A stretch of DNA of 39,281 nucleotides, taken from positions 1 to 39,281 of the forward strand of contig WHTU01000028.1 in the NCBI GenBank assembly GCA_009377575.1, written 5' to 3'. Of this stretch, positions 8,698 to 17,292 are shown piece by piece. The position numbers were made by a program, and so were the translations under genes. This DNA is from Nitrososphaeraceae archaeon. GTDB taxonomy: Archaea > Thermoproteota > Nitrososphaeria > Nitrososphaerales > Nitrososphaeraceae. The notes under the pieces were generated by a model, which had not been told where the DNA came from, did no database searches, and saw nothing but the letters and a program-made list of their open reading frames with translations. Position 1 is the stretch's first letter, and each line of letters begins with the position of its first letter.

Positions 8698-9445
8698 TAA
8701 AAATGATCCGAATTTATCTAATCTTGCCAAGATCATTTCCTATCCCACTCTGAGTACGAGTGAATTCATCAAACGCATTGAAGAAATGCAAGATCTGGGA
8801 ATAACTGATATCATATTTGAAGGAAATACTCAGATTGGTAAAGTATCAATCTTGGGCAAAGGTTCAGTCAGTATAGTACTTAAAGTGAGGATTGACAATA
8901 AAACCTATGCTTTAAAGATTAGAAGAATGGATGCAAATAGGAAGACAATGTTAAGGGAAGCTTCAGTACATCAAATAGTAAATACAATTGGCATAGGTCC
9001 TAAGTTAATTAAATTCTCAGAAAATCTAATTATCATGGAATTTATTGATGGTTTAAGTATTATTGATTGGATTCGACAACAATGTCTTAACAAGTATAGA
9101 GTGCTAAATATTGTCACTAATATACTAAAACAATGCTTTATTTTGGATATGGCAAATATTAATCATGGAGAATTAAGTAATTTGAATTATCACATAATTG
9201 TTTCGTATTCAGATCGCGTTAGCATTATAGATTTTGAGAGTACGAGCTTAAATAAGAAGAAATCTAATAATGTAACTTCTGCAAGTCAATCACTACTTAT
9301 AAATGGGATGATATCACATTATATAAATAGTATGCTAAATCTTTTGTCCAAAGACAACATTATAGAGAAACTAAGAGTATATAAGAGAGATCAGAATGTT
9401 ACAAATTTTGATTCCTTAATACAAACCCTTTCAAATGGTGTTTGA
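8663..9445 (+). CDS. Putative Ser/Thr protein kinase, RIO/Bud32-like
   Basis: 260 residues. It resembles the small archaeal kinase group of COG2112. A glycine loop is at 65-70 (GKGSVS), the ATP-binding Lys at 85 (YALKIRR), a helix-C Glu at about 99 (LREAS), a catalytic-loop-like HGELSNLN at 168-175 and a metal-binding D190-F-E in place of DFG. The catalytic-loop Asp of normal kinases is Glu (HGE rather than HGD), so activity may be low or of another kind. The ATG lies 35 bases inside the cca end and no later start keeps the N-terminal region. The position in a tRNA-processing operon suggests an RNA-related role; substrate unknown. Confidence 0.75.
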   Translation: MNSLQLKRYFSDKNDPNLSNLAKIISYPTLSTSEFIKRIEEMQDLGITDIIFEGNTQIGKVSILGKGSVSIVLKVRIDNKTYALKIRRMDANRKTMLREASVHQIVNTIGIGPKLIKFSENLIIMEFIDGLSIIDWIRQQCLNKYRVLNIVTNILKQCFILDMANINHGELSNLNYHIIVSYSDRVSIIDFESTSLNKKKSNNVTSASQSLLINGMISHYINSMLNLLSKDNIIEKLRVYKRDQNVTNFDSLIQTLSNGV

Positions 9446-9629
9446 TATTAGCACACATTGAATTCTTATTGATGTATTCTTTTTCCAGTAGAATGATCAC
9501 TTCTAAGATCAGATAATTACAATTGATGCAACAGCTAAATATTTTAATTAAATACATACTAATGTAATTATCAGTAATAATAGAAGGTTCACATAAATAT
9601 TTAGTTTACATGTTCTATTTGATTCTATC

Positions 9630-9995
9630 ATGAAATACAGAAGTAGAACAGAAATTGTGGGTCTGATCTTAGAGGCTGCAAATGGAGGAGGAGCTATTAA
9701 GACAAAAATAATGTACAAAGCATTTTTATCATTTGCTCAGCTCCGAGAATATCTTACAATGTTACAGGACAATGGACTTATCGAATATGAAGGTGGGAAG
9801 CAGACGTATAGAACAACAGAAAAAGGAATGCGTTTACTACACATCTATAACAAAATGTATGAATTAGTACCACCACTTACAACAATAGCTGTAACTGATA
9901 AGGACATTAACATAGGACATAATAGTACTAGTAATGATAATGATAATGATAATGGCAATAATAGTGACAAGAACTTCGTAGTCAATGATAATTAA
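9630..9995 (+). CDS. Winged-helix DNA-binding protein (copy A)
   Basis: 121 residues. The first 75 residues form a winged helix: helices from RSRTEIVGLILEAA, a turn-helix around [19 protein letters not shown] and a wing at YEGGKQTYRTTEKG. This is the small 'transcriptional regulator' type common in Nitrososphaeria. The tail is low-complexity Asn/Asp (SNDNDNDNGNNSD), encoded by repeated GATAAT-like triplets. A close paralogue is at 24041-24307 (minus), with the same [10 protein letters not shown] start and IMYKAFLS core but without this tail. A TATA-like AAATATTTA lies about 30 bases upstream, so it is probably transcribed alone. Confidence 0.85.
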   Translation: MKYRSRTEIVGLILEAANGGGAIKTKIMYKAFLSFAQLREYLTMLQDNGLIEYEGGKQTYRTTEKGMRLLHIYNKMYELVPPLTTIAVTDKDINIGHNSTSNDNDNDNGNNSDKNFVVNDN

Positions 9996-10205
9996 TCAAA
10001 TTAGGAAAGGGTAAGCAGAAAGCTTCAGTATAGCAATAATCCGTACAGCTCAGCCTCTGGCTACTTTCCGAACACTTTTTGACCATGTGATCCAAAAGTT
10101 CATATTTTATGCCTTATAAAGGCAACTTCAACCTAAAAAATTGAAAAGGTAATTACAACATTATAATATTTATGATATTTGCAATCAAATAAGGTTGCAA
10201 AAACA

Positions 10206-10230
10206 TTGTATTGTATTGTATTGTATTGTA
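10206..10230. repeat. Pentanucleotide repeat (TTGTA)5
   Basis: Five perfect TTGTA units lie just past the 3' end of the minus-strand zinc protein gene (10278-10421) and about 210 bases after the winged-helix gene. No coding role is evident. A short hairpin (GCCTT-ATA-AAGGC, 10111-10123) lies nearby and could belong to a 3' end. Confidence 0.95.
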
Positions 10231-10277
10231 TCTCCCCATCAACACGGGGGGATGGCAATATCCTATACTTTTAGAAA

Positions 10278-10421
10278 TCATTTACCTATTCTAAACATTT
10301 TAGTTCCGCAAGTAGTACAAATGCCCTGGGTAGCTGGTTTACCATTCTTCATTGTGACCTTTTTTTCATCTTTCATTAGTCTTTTTGACTTACACTTAAC
10401 GCAATATGCTTCCATACTCAT
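10278..10421 (-). CDS. Small zinc-binding protein, DUF5679-like, 47 residues
   Basis: The frame encodes M-S-M-E-A-Y-C-V-K-C-K at its start and ICTTCGTKMFRIGK at its end. The two CxxC pairs, about 27 residues apart, with the basic Met-Lys-Asp-Glu and NGKPATQG segment between them, match the short zinc-ribbon proteins annotated as DUF5679 in archaea and actinobacteria. The start is ATG 10421; a second ATG is two codons on. The plus-strand frame that covers the same bases has no such pattern and is a shadow. Function is unknown in the family; zinc binding is inferred from the Cys pairs. Confidence 0.85.
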   Translation of the reverse strand: MSMEAYCVKCKSKRLMKDEKKVTMKNGKPATQGICTTCGTKMFRIGK

Positions 10422-10427
10422 GCAGTA

Positions 10428-11093
10428 AAGAGCCTAGATAAAAGAAGTGGTGTATAAAATGATTGTCAGAAAGCCTAGCAAGACTTATCCTTTTTTAGAT
10501 TATCGTTATAATATCATGATCCTAGATCTAATCCTAAGTACGATTATTCTTGAAAGTATTTGTAAAGCTGATGATTATTTATATATTTAATGCATAATAC
10601 GTCGGATTATTTGTAAATATAATTCACTTACTGCCATCATGGAAACCTTTCTTAATCATATATGTATCATACTATTGTATATGACAAGTACCTATATGCG
10701 TTGATGTTAGTGAGTTCGAATTGTAGCATTTAGTAGAAAAATATTCCCAGATTCTATACTAATGTATCTGAATTTGGAGATTACAGATCAAGATAGGATT
10801 CCAGTAGAGGTCAAAGATGGTGCCTGTTTGTGACTGTAGACGGGATTCGCCATATTCTAAATCAAAAGCAGCAGCAGCAGTTGCTATTTCCCATGTATCA
10901 ATATGTTCTAATCAGAACTATAAATTAAAGTAATAAGATTAGTCCCAACTACAAACGTAAAGGAAAACTACTAAATGAATTGCTATCTATGGAAAGTGGA
11001 AAAATAGTAATTCTCAAGACATTATAGATTTGACTTATTTCTAGATTTTCAAAAATAAAGATTAGATCAGATTATTTGTGTGTTTATGCAATG
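10428..11093. other. Long intergenic stretch before glyA
   Basis: Nearly 670 bases with no convincing gene. A 43-codon plus-strand frame at 10459-10590 begins with ATG but has no recognisable features. On the minus strand 10759-10911 is open for 50 codons and encodes a protein-like stretch (EIATAAAAFDLEYGESR) without a start codon, perhaps a relic. I see no tRNA, hairpin or long repeat. Confidence 0.4.
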
Positions 11094-11103
11094 TTTTAAA
11101 TTA
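11094..11103 (+). promoter_or_regulatory. Probable glyA TATA box
   Basis: TTTTAAATTA lies 26-35 bases upstream of the glyA ATG, the expected place for a TATA element of a nearly leaderless archaeal transcript. Assigned by position and sequence only. Confidence 0.5.
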
Positions 11104-11128
11104 GGACAGAAAACGAAACTAGTAAATA

Positions 11129-12457
11129 ATGGATACGAATGAGTTATTTGATAAAGTATTAAGTTTATTAAGAAAACATCATGAATGGTTCAACAACTCT
11201 ATCCCATTAATTGCTAGTGAGAATATACCGAGTCCAGCAGTAAGAGAGGCAATTATATCTGATTTCGGAAATAGGTATGCAGAAGGATGGCCCGGCGAGA
11301 GAGTCTATGCAGGTTGTACGTATATAGATCAAGTAGAGATAATATGTAACGATTTAGCGAAGAGAGTCTTTGGTGCAGAATTTGCAGACTGTAGGGCAAC
11401 ATCCGGAGTGGTAGCAAATCTTGCAATATATTCTGCATTCGCAGATCCAGGCGACTATATGATTGCTGCATCTATACCCTCTGGCGGTCATATTTCACAT
11501 GGCAAGAAAGAACATTCTGGTACTGCTGGTTTAGTACATGGATTGAATATAGAACATTATCCTTTCTCAAAGGAAGAAATGACCATCGATGTAGATGCAA
11601 CAAAGAAAAAGATCGAAGAAATGGCTAGATCTGGTAAGACGCCAAAGTTAGGAATGTTTGGAGGTAGTCTATTTCTTTTCCCTCATCCTGTAAAGGAATT
11701 AGCTGACTTTATGCACGATTACAATATTCATATTAATTACGACGGAGCTCATGTGGCTGGTCTAATTGCCGGAGGTAGATTTCAAGATCCATTAAGAGAG
11801 GGAGTCGATACAATGACGATGAGCTCACATAAAACTTTATGGGGTCCCCAAGGAGGGATTATAGTTTCGTATGATAAATACGCAGAATCCATAAAAAAGG
11901 CAATCTTCCCTGGTAATACTAGTAGTCACCATCTTCATCATGTCGCAGGTAAGGCAATTGCATTGACTGAATCACTAGAGTTTGGAAGAGAGTATGCTAC
12001 ACAGGTAATCGTGAATGCCCAAAAACTTGGAGAACAGCTTGCAGGTTTAGGTTTTGGAGTATTAGGAGAAAAGAGAGGATACACTGAGTCACATCAAATT
12101 GCTGTTGATGTATCAAAGTTTGGTGATGGAGGAACTGTTGAAAAAGATTTGGAAAATGCGAATATAATTTTGAATAGACAACTATTGCCGGGGGACATTA
12201 AAGCGGGGAGACATTATATGCATCCCAGTGGGATAAGGATCGGAGTTCCTGAGGTTACTAGGCTAGGAATGAAAGAAGATCAAATGATAGATATCGCTCA
12301 TTTTATAAAACGAGTAGTGATTGAAAAGGAGGATCCGACTATTGTTGCAAATGACGTATCCAATTTTAGAAAAGAGTTTCAAAAAGTCCACTATACATTC
12401 GACAACATAACAGGTGCATATGAGTATATTAGTCTAGTTAATAGGTCTAAACAATAA
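11129..12457 (+). CDS. glyA: Serine hydroxymethyltransferase
   Basis: 442 residues, normal length for the archaeal enzyme. This PLP enzyme interconverts serine and glycine with transfer of a one-carbon unit to a pterin carrier. The PLP lysine is K235 in MTMSSHKTLWGPQGG. The D205 that pairs with the pyridine nitrogen is in NYDGAHVAGL, and the N-terminal SENIPSPAVRE and NRYAEGWPGERVYAG segments are family signatures. Start ATG 11129 fits the family. It is convergent with the DP2 gene, 42 bases apart, and stands alone as a transcription unit. Confidence 0.96.
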   Translation: MDTNELFDKVLSLLRKHHEWFNNSIPLIASENIPSPAVREAIISDFGNRYAEGWPGERVYAGCTYIDQVEIICNDLAKRVFGAEFADCRATSGVVANLAIYSAFADPGDYMIAASIPSGGHISHGKKEHSGTAGLVHGLNIEHYPFSKEEMTIDVDATKKKIEEMARSGKTPKLGMFGGSLFLFPHPVKELADFMHDYNIHINYDGAHVAGLIAGGRFQDPLREGVDTMTMSSHKTLWGPQGGIIVSYDKYAESIKKAIFPGNTSSHHLHHVAGKAIALTESLEFGREYATQVIVNAQKLGEQLAGLGFGVLGEKRGYTESHQIAVDVSKFGDGGTVEKDLENANIILNRQLLPGDIKAGRHYMHPSGIRIGVPEVTRLGMKEDQMIDIAHFIKRVVIEKEDPTIVANDVSNFRKEFQKVHYTFDNITGAYEYISLVNRSKQ

Positions 12458-12499
12458 CAAAATATTATCAAAATAATCAATCGTCATTAGTATTTTTTA

Positions 12500-15400
12500 T
12501 TATTTATTCATGAATTCAATTAGTGTAGATTGTTCCTTCTTTTGTTCTCGAAAGATCAGTTTCAATTCGGTAGTTAGAGATTCTACTCTGTTACGCAGAT
12601 AATCATTAATCTTAAATTCTCTACACATATAATGTGCAATATTAAGATATTTCTCAACAGAACCTCTTGTTACTGTTTGTAATAATTCATTTTCGCATCT
12701 AAGACAATTACCACGCAATGGAATTCTGCGATATTTTTCTGCACATTTACTACATCTAAATGTCTGAGAGGAATAGGCTCTCATGTTGCCCATTATATCA
12801 GGTAGGATATGTGTAGTTAGTACCATTGATACTACTTCATCTTCATCAACTGCATTAATTAATCTTGCAGTAGATATTTGCATCTGCAACTTTTCATCCA
12901 TAGTACTTAATCTAGAATATGCACTATGTTGAACATTTGTTGTTAATGATTCAGTAAAATGTGTAAACATATAGTTGAAAAATTGATCCTCTTTTCCAAT
13001 CCTATTCTTTATGATCTCTATTTTGGAAGCGATATCTGCTGCTTTAGCTCTATTCCAGGTAGCCTCGTAGAATTCTAGAGGATAGAAAGAGGATATGTCT
13101 ACGTTGTGTGCCTGTCGCTGTACTTCATAAGGTAATACAGTAGGCTGAATCAATAACGGAGCATCCATAAGTCCACCAATTTTATCGGGCAAAAAATCAA
13201 AAGAAAAATTTAGAAATGCATCCAGAAGAAGCATTATGGAGTCAGCATCACCATCGCAATCTCTTCGCTTTGCTGAATGCCATATAGGAGATGCCAGACA
13301 TACCTGAGATTTTGTGAATCCGATAATTCTACCTATAATACCAACTGATGTGTGCGGAGCAAGGCCAACAATCAAATGACCTATCAAATCTTCAATAGTA
13401 GAAATGCCATAGTAAGGTTCTAGATGATATACTTTTACTAATTCCTCATCTATAAATTTGGCCACATTAACTAGATGTTCTGCACAATCCAGAGGAAGGA
13501 CTATGTCTTGCAGCAATAGTTCGATAAGCTGATCGGATGAAGTTAGATCTTTGTCAATATAATCCTTATTATATCCTAATTTCTTAATTTTTTCAATATT
13601 GGTCATTATCCAAACTGGTTTAAAATGTGTGAGTGGTTCATTGGTTGCATCGAATCTTATAGTTCCATCTTTAAATGTATACAACTGATGTTTTTGTCGC
13701 AGCAATCCCTTCTCCAATAATTCTGCCGATTTATTTTTGCTCATCAGAGCCTTGACTCCTTTAAAAGGTTCTGCAGCCTTTAGACCGAGTTTGTGTTGAG
13801 CTTGCTCAATTACTTTACTCAAAGGAAAGCTAACAGGTGAATAGGATTTACCTTCCCTGCCACATCTACTACAACGATTGTTCTTTCCATTATACAAGAT
13901 CTCTTCTCTACAGACTATACACAAATTACGAATAGGAGTGGATGATCCGCATTTAGTACATTTTGTTCCTAGTGAAGGAAATCTACAACTATTACAAAAT
14001 CTATTCGCGATTTCTGTAAAAAAGGATGATTTGGTCTTTGAAGCCTTTAGAATATCTCTAGTGGAGCCACCTTTTGAACCTATAGGGAATAATACATGAA
14101 CTGGAGGTTTCATTTTTCGTTCTGCAGCCTTTTCAGGGCGGCCGACTCTTACTGCAATTGAAGAAGCGAATTTTGGCATCAATCGAATTCCAGAAATAGA
14201 TGAGACAAATTCTATTGTATTCAATGATTTGATATTATCATTAGCACAAAACTGTAAACCACATCTTTCTGTAGGGATGCTAGAATCCGAAAACAGGAGT
14301 CTCTGCAAAGAGTATACCTGATCAGGATTATCTATCTTAATATGTTCATCTACTAATGAATGGTATACTCCAAGTCGCTCCAAAATATCTTTTAATTGAA
14401 AATTATTCTTAATTAAGAAATAGGAACATGATGCTCCATTATTATCATCCTGAATATAGGAACAAATTAGGTTTTCCTTTAAGAATAATACTTCATCTAT
14501 ACTAATGTGTTCCCAGAAAAAAGAATACCTTGGACATAATGGTATGCCTAACATCAGACTCATCCTAAATGCATCTTTTATATTTGGTATGTCTTTGAAT
14601 GATTTGCTCATTAGTTTAATCAATTGGGGATTAATTTCTGATCTTTGCAGGTTTGAAATACTTGAATTTGACAGATGGGAGTGTAATTCTTGAAGCCATG
14701 CCTCTTCCACGTAAGACGCAGGAAGCAGCTCAGCATTATTTTCAAGAAAATCACCATAGCTTATAAGTATGTCACCAAGATAAAGGATTTTTTCAATTCT
14801 TTGTCGTACAACTGAAGCATGTTCAGCGGTTCTTACTTGCAAAACACTCCCATCATTAAGTCGTACTATTGGTGGATCTATATCATCTACCAACGCTATG
14901 GTTGATGCTTTGCCTGGTACGTCCATTTTTATCTGTGTTCCTACAACTATTGCGTGATCTAAAAGAACTGGAACTGCAGGATGGATTCCAATTGTTGCGA
15001 AGCCAGTATTACAACACCTGCCATATCTTAATCTAAATCCACCCAGCCGCTTTGGCATAGAAAGTACAGGTCTTCCAGTAATAACTTCCGACATTCTGTG
15101 ATTGGCCGCATCGTCACCATCACCAGTTTGTACTGCTCCTTTTAGATCTTTAAGCCACTCCCAGCCAACAAGGTCCAGAGCTTCGACGAGTTTAAGTAAT
15201 TTTCTACTTCTGCCAATAATACCATCATTCATTACCCTTAATGCACCCCCGCGTACCCTATCAGTAGAGATGCGCCTCATGTTTCTATGGCCTGCAACCT
15301 CTACCTGGTCTGTATCAATACCGTCAAGTTCTACGGGTAAACTTTTGATGCATTTAATAACATCTTCGTCTAAAACTTTGAATTGAAAATTACCTACTTC

Positions 15401-16012
15401 ACGTTCATAAGTACGAAGTTCTTCTACAAATCGACCGGTTTCATCATCGTAGGAGTTTGCAATGTATTTACTTATACCAACAACTTTTCGAGCGTGATCT
15501 GCTATTAACATAGTAAGTGCCGCTTCGGTTCCTCCAGCAGACCGTATTGGGCCAGCAAATGAGATAGAAAGATAGGTACTACCATCAGAATTATTTTTAA
15601 GTTGAACATTGGAGATACCCTGTAATGGTGCCACCGTCACACCTTCTGTGACTACAGCTAAGCTCACTCGGACGGCACTATCAAGTCGAGTTCTAAGATC
15701 TCCCGCATCATATTCTCCTAAAGCAATTTCTTCGGCAATCTTGAGTGCCGCTTTTTCTTTAGTAGTCCGTTCTAATAAGGTCCTTAGCCTACTTGCAATA
15801 TCAATATCATGCATTTTTGCCACCCTATCAGCCAGATCGTATGCTATTTTGGACTCAATTGTGTTTGAAGGATCTAGACCAATTTTTCTTGCTTTCGAAC
15901 CTAATTCATAAATTTGCTCGACTTTTCTAAGAATATCTTGTTGATAATTCATATAATAAACTGGCATATGGATATTTCTCAGACGAGTTATACCATCGCT
16001 AGTTATCGTCAT
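12500..16012 (-). CDS. polC: DNA polymerase D large subunit DP2
   Basis: 1170 residues, without an intein. This is the catalytic polymerase subunit of the archaeal D-family replicase. The active-site segment is RRDCDGDADSIMLLLD at about residue 915, with the two DGD aspartates intact; from memory, euryarchaeal enzymes have DGDED here, so the third acidic position is Ala. Zinc-finger Cys pairs lie at about 660-715 (CNSC, CTKC, CIVC, CSRC) and at about 1083-1107 (CSKC, CLRC). The last residues contain QSTLIEFM, a good PCNA-interacting peptide. The ATG follows the GGGP synthase gene by 13 bases, and a GGAG lies at the end of that gene about 16 bases upstream, so the two are an operon. Confidence 0.97.
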   Translation of the reverse strand: MTITSDGITRLRNIHMPVYYMNYQQDILRKVEQIYELGSKARKIGLDPSNTIESKIAYDLADRVAKMHDIDIASRLRTLLERTTKEKAALKIAEEIALGEYDAGDLRTRLDSAVRVSLAVVTEGVTVAPLQGISNVQLKNNSDGSTYLSISFAGPIRSAGGTEAALTMLIADHARKVVGISKYIANSYDDETGRFVEELRTYEREVGNFQFKVLDEDVIKCIKSLPVELDGIDTDQVEVAGHRNMRRISTDRVRGGALRVMNDGIIGRSRKLLKLVEALDLVGWEWLKDLKGAVQTGDGDDAANHRMSEVITGRPVLSMPKRLGGFRLRYGRCCNTGFATIGIHPAVPVLLDHAIVVGTQIKMDVPGKASTIALVDDIDPPIVRLNDGSVLQVRTAEHASVVRQRIEKILYLGDILISYGDFLENNAELLPASYVEEAWLQELHSHLSNSSISNLQRSEINPQLIKLMSKSFKDIPNIKDAFRMSLMLGIPLCPRYSFFWEHISIDEVLFLKENLICSYIQDDNNGASCSYFLIKNNFQLKDILERLGVYHSLVDEHIKIDNPDQVYSLQRLLFSDSSIPTERCGLQFCANDNIKSLNTIEFVSSISGIRLMPKFASSIAVRVGRPEKAAERKMKPPVHVLFPIGSKGGSTRDILKASKTKSSFFTEIANRFCNSCRFPSLGTKCTKCGSSTPIRNLCIVCREEILYNGKNNRCSRCGREGKSYSPVSFPLSKVIEQAQHKLGLKAAEPFKGVKALMSKNKSAELLEKGLLRQKHQLYTFKDGTIRFDATNEPLTHFKPVWIMTNIEKIKKLGYNKDYIDKDLTSSDQLIELLLQDIVLPLDCAEHLVNVAKFIDEELVKVYHLEPYYGISTIEDLIGHLIVGLAPHTSVGIIGRIIGFTKSQVCLASPIWHSAKRRDCDGDADSIMLLLDAFLNFSFDFLPDKIGGLMDAPLLIQPTVLPYEVQRQAHNVDISSFYPLEFYEATWNRAKAADIASKIEIIKNRIGKEDQFFNYMFTHFTESLTTNVQHSAYSRLSTMDEKLQMQISTARLINAVDEDEVVSMVLTTHILPDIMGNMRAYSSQTFRCSKCAEKYRRIPLRGNCLRCENELLQTVTRGSVEKYLNIAHYMCREFKINDYLRNRVESLTTELKLIFREQKKEQSTLIEFMNK

Positions 16013-16025
16013 TATTGTGTAATTA

Positions 16026-16766
16026 TCATCTCCTTATTGAGTGTATAATAGAAGATAGTTTATTCGCCCAATCATCATCTTTCTCTATTATTGTTCCAAC
16101 TACTATTATATCTGCACCTGCATTAGCGATTTCCTTAGCTTTCTCAGGAGTACGAACGCCACCACCTACGATTAAAACACCAGTAAAGTGTTTTCGCACT
16201 GCTGCTATCATATCTGTGGGAATACTGTGAGGTGCACCCGATCCGGCCTCAAGGTATAGAAACCTCATCCCTAAGTACTGTGCCGCCAACGCATACATTA
16301 CTGCTATTCCTCCCTTATCAAAAGGGATAGACCTAGCGTGACCAACAAACCATGCTGTTGTATGTTCACCTATAACAAGATACCCCGTAGGTAATGACTC
16401 GATGTTATATTTTTTAACTGACAGAGCTCCCAAAGCTTGTGCCCCAGTAATAAAGTAAGGATTCTCTGAATTAAGTAGGGAGCTGAAAAGAATTGCATCA
16501 GCTTTAGGTACAACTCCAGTTACATTACCTGGAAATAGTATTACAGGTATATTGATTTTAGACTTAAGAGTAAAGACCGTTTCTGCTAGTTCAATCTGAT
16601 CTGTCGCTGACGAACCACCGATAAGGATTGCAGATGCACCTAGACTCTGAGCCTTATTTCCTATAAGTGCTGCATTGGTAGAGTTTTCTGAATCAATGAG
16701 TGGAAAGCACAGTGTACCATACTTCTTTAATTCGTCTAATATGTAATTCTCGATCCTGTGTTCCAC
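16026..16766 (-). CDS. Geranylgeranylglyceryl phosphate synthase
   Basis: 246 residues, TIM-barrel prenyltransferase of the GGGPS/PcrB family, which makes the first ether bond of archaeal membrane lipids from glycerol-1-phosphate and geranylgeranyl diphosphate. Visible signatures are LIDSENS near the N-terminus, LIGGSSATD (about 48-56), FPGNVTGV, the YLEAGSGAP segment and the phosphate-binding VGGGVRTPEKA with NAGADIIVVGTIIE. Start ATG 16766 keeps the first helix. It is the first gene of an operon with the DP2 gene, linking lipid synthesis and replication in one transcript. Confidence 0.95.
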   Translation of the reverse strand: MEHRIENYILDELKKYGTLCFPLIDSENSTNAALIGNKAQSLGASAILIGGSSATDQIELAETVFTLKSKINIPVILFPGNVTGVVPKADAILFSSLLNSENPYFITGAQALGALSVKKYNIESLPTGYLVIGEHTTAWFVGHARSIPFDKGGIAVMYALAAQYLGMRFLYLEAGSGAPHSIPTDMIAAVRKHFTGVLIVGGGVRTPEKAKEIANAGADIIVVGTIIEKDDDWANKLSSIIHSIRR

Positions 16767-16770
16767 ATTC

Positions 16771-16804
16771 TAGTCATTCCTAAGCACTAGTCATTCCTAA
16801 GCAC
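16771..16804. repeat. 17-bp direct repeat, two tandem copies
   Basis: TAGTCATTCCTAAGCAC occurs twice head to tail, starting 4 bases upstream of the GGGP synthase ATG. It therefore occupies the leader or core promoter of the GGGPS-DP2 operon and may bind a regulator or be a simple duplication. Confidence 0.95.
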
Positions 16805-16869
16805 TATATATCATTGCTTTGATAAGTCACGGGTCAAATCCATAAAGGATATTATTTAGCTATACCAAT

Positions 16870-17256
16870 TTGTATAGTACATTGGCTTCTAACGAAATAC
16901 AATATAATGATATAATCAAACACATTATTACAAATTCTCTATTTACTGAACGCCAGATATATGTACTTTATAATAAATTCTCTAGGAGGAGTCCTCCTGA
17001 CAGAATAAGTAAAGGTGCATATTATAGACAGCTTAAGCAATCTGAACAAAAAGTCGTTGGAGTTCTTTATAGTCTCATTATCTTAAGATATCTAAACATG
17101 ATTGATACAGGAACATTTCATACAATAGAAGTAATATTAGATAACACATCACATCTTATGGAACGCATCAAACGTGATACGATATCCCAGAACGATAGCC
17201 GTAACGTGATATCGCTTTTAGATGAAATAATACAAAAATTAATCCATCAAAAATAA
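16870..17256 (+). CDS. Hypothetical protein, 128 residues
   Basis: Not recognised. The product is helical and basic, with FTERQIYVLYNKFSRRSPPDRISKGAY resembling a helix-turn-helix with a basic loop, a hydrophobic VVGVLYSLIILRYL helix and a C-terminal helix. A DNA-binding role is only a guess. The start is TTG 16870 or TTG 16882; no ATG occurs until the second half. It lies 34 bases upstream of the membrane-bound winged-helix gene on the same strand and is divergent from the GGGPS-DP2 operon, so it is part of the block left of the putative origin. Confidence 0.6.
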   Translation: MYSTLASNEIQYNDIIKHIITNSLFTERQIYVLYNKFSRRSPPDRISKGAYYRQLKQSEQKVVGVLYSLIILRYLNMIDTGTFHTIEVILDNTSHLMERIKRDTISQNDSRNVISLLDEIIQKLIHQK

Positions 17257-17274
17257 AAGTTATATCAATGATAT

Positions 17275-17292
17275 ATCACATTTAGATGTGAT
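17275..17292. promoter_or_regulatory. Perfect inverted repeat across the start codon of the next gene
   Basis: ATCACAT-TTAG-ATGTGAT has 7-bp arms with a 4-base centre, and the right arm covers both possible start codons (GTG 17288, ATG 17291). It may be an operator, plausibly for the winged-helix protein encoded next to it, or an RNA hairpin hiding the start codon. Confidence 0.6.

Noticed and set aside
10195-10428. 77-codon plus-strand frame
   Set aside because: It is hydrophobic and lacks features, and it lies over the minus-strand frame with two CxxC pairs, which fits a known small zinc protein type.
15102-15386. Plus-strand frames inside the DP2 gene
   Set aside because: They are Ser/Pro-rich shadows of a well-supported coding sequence.
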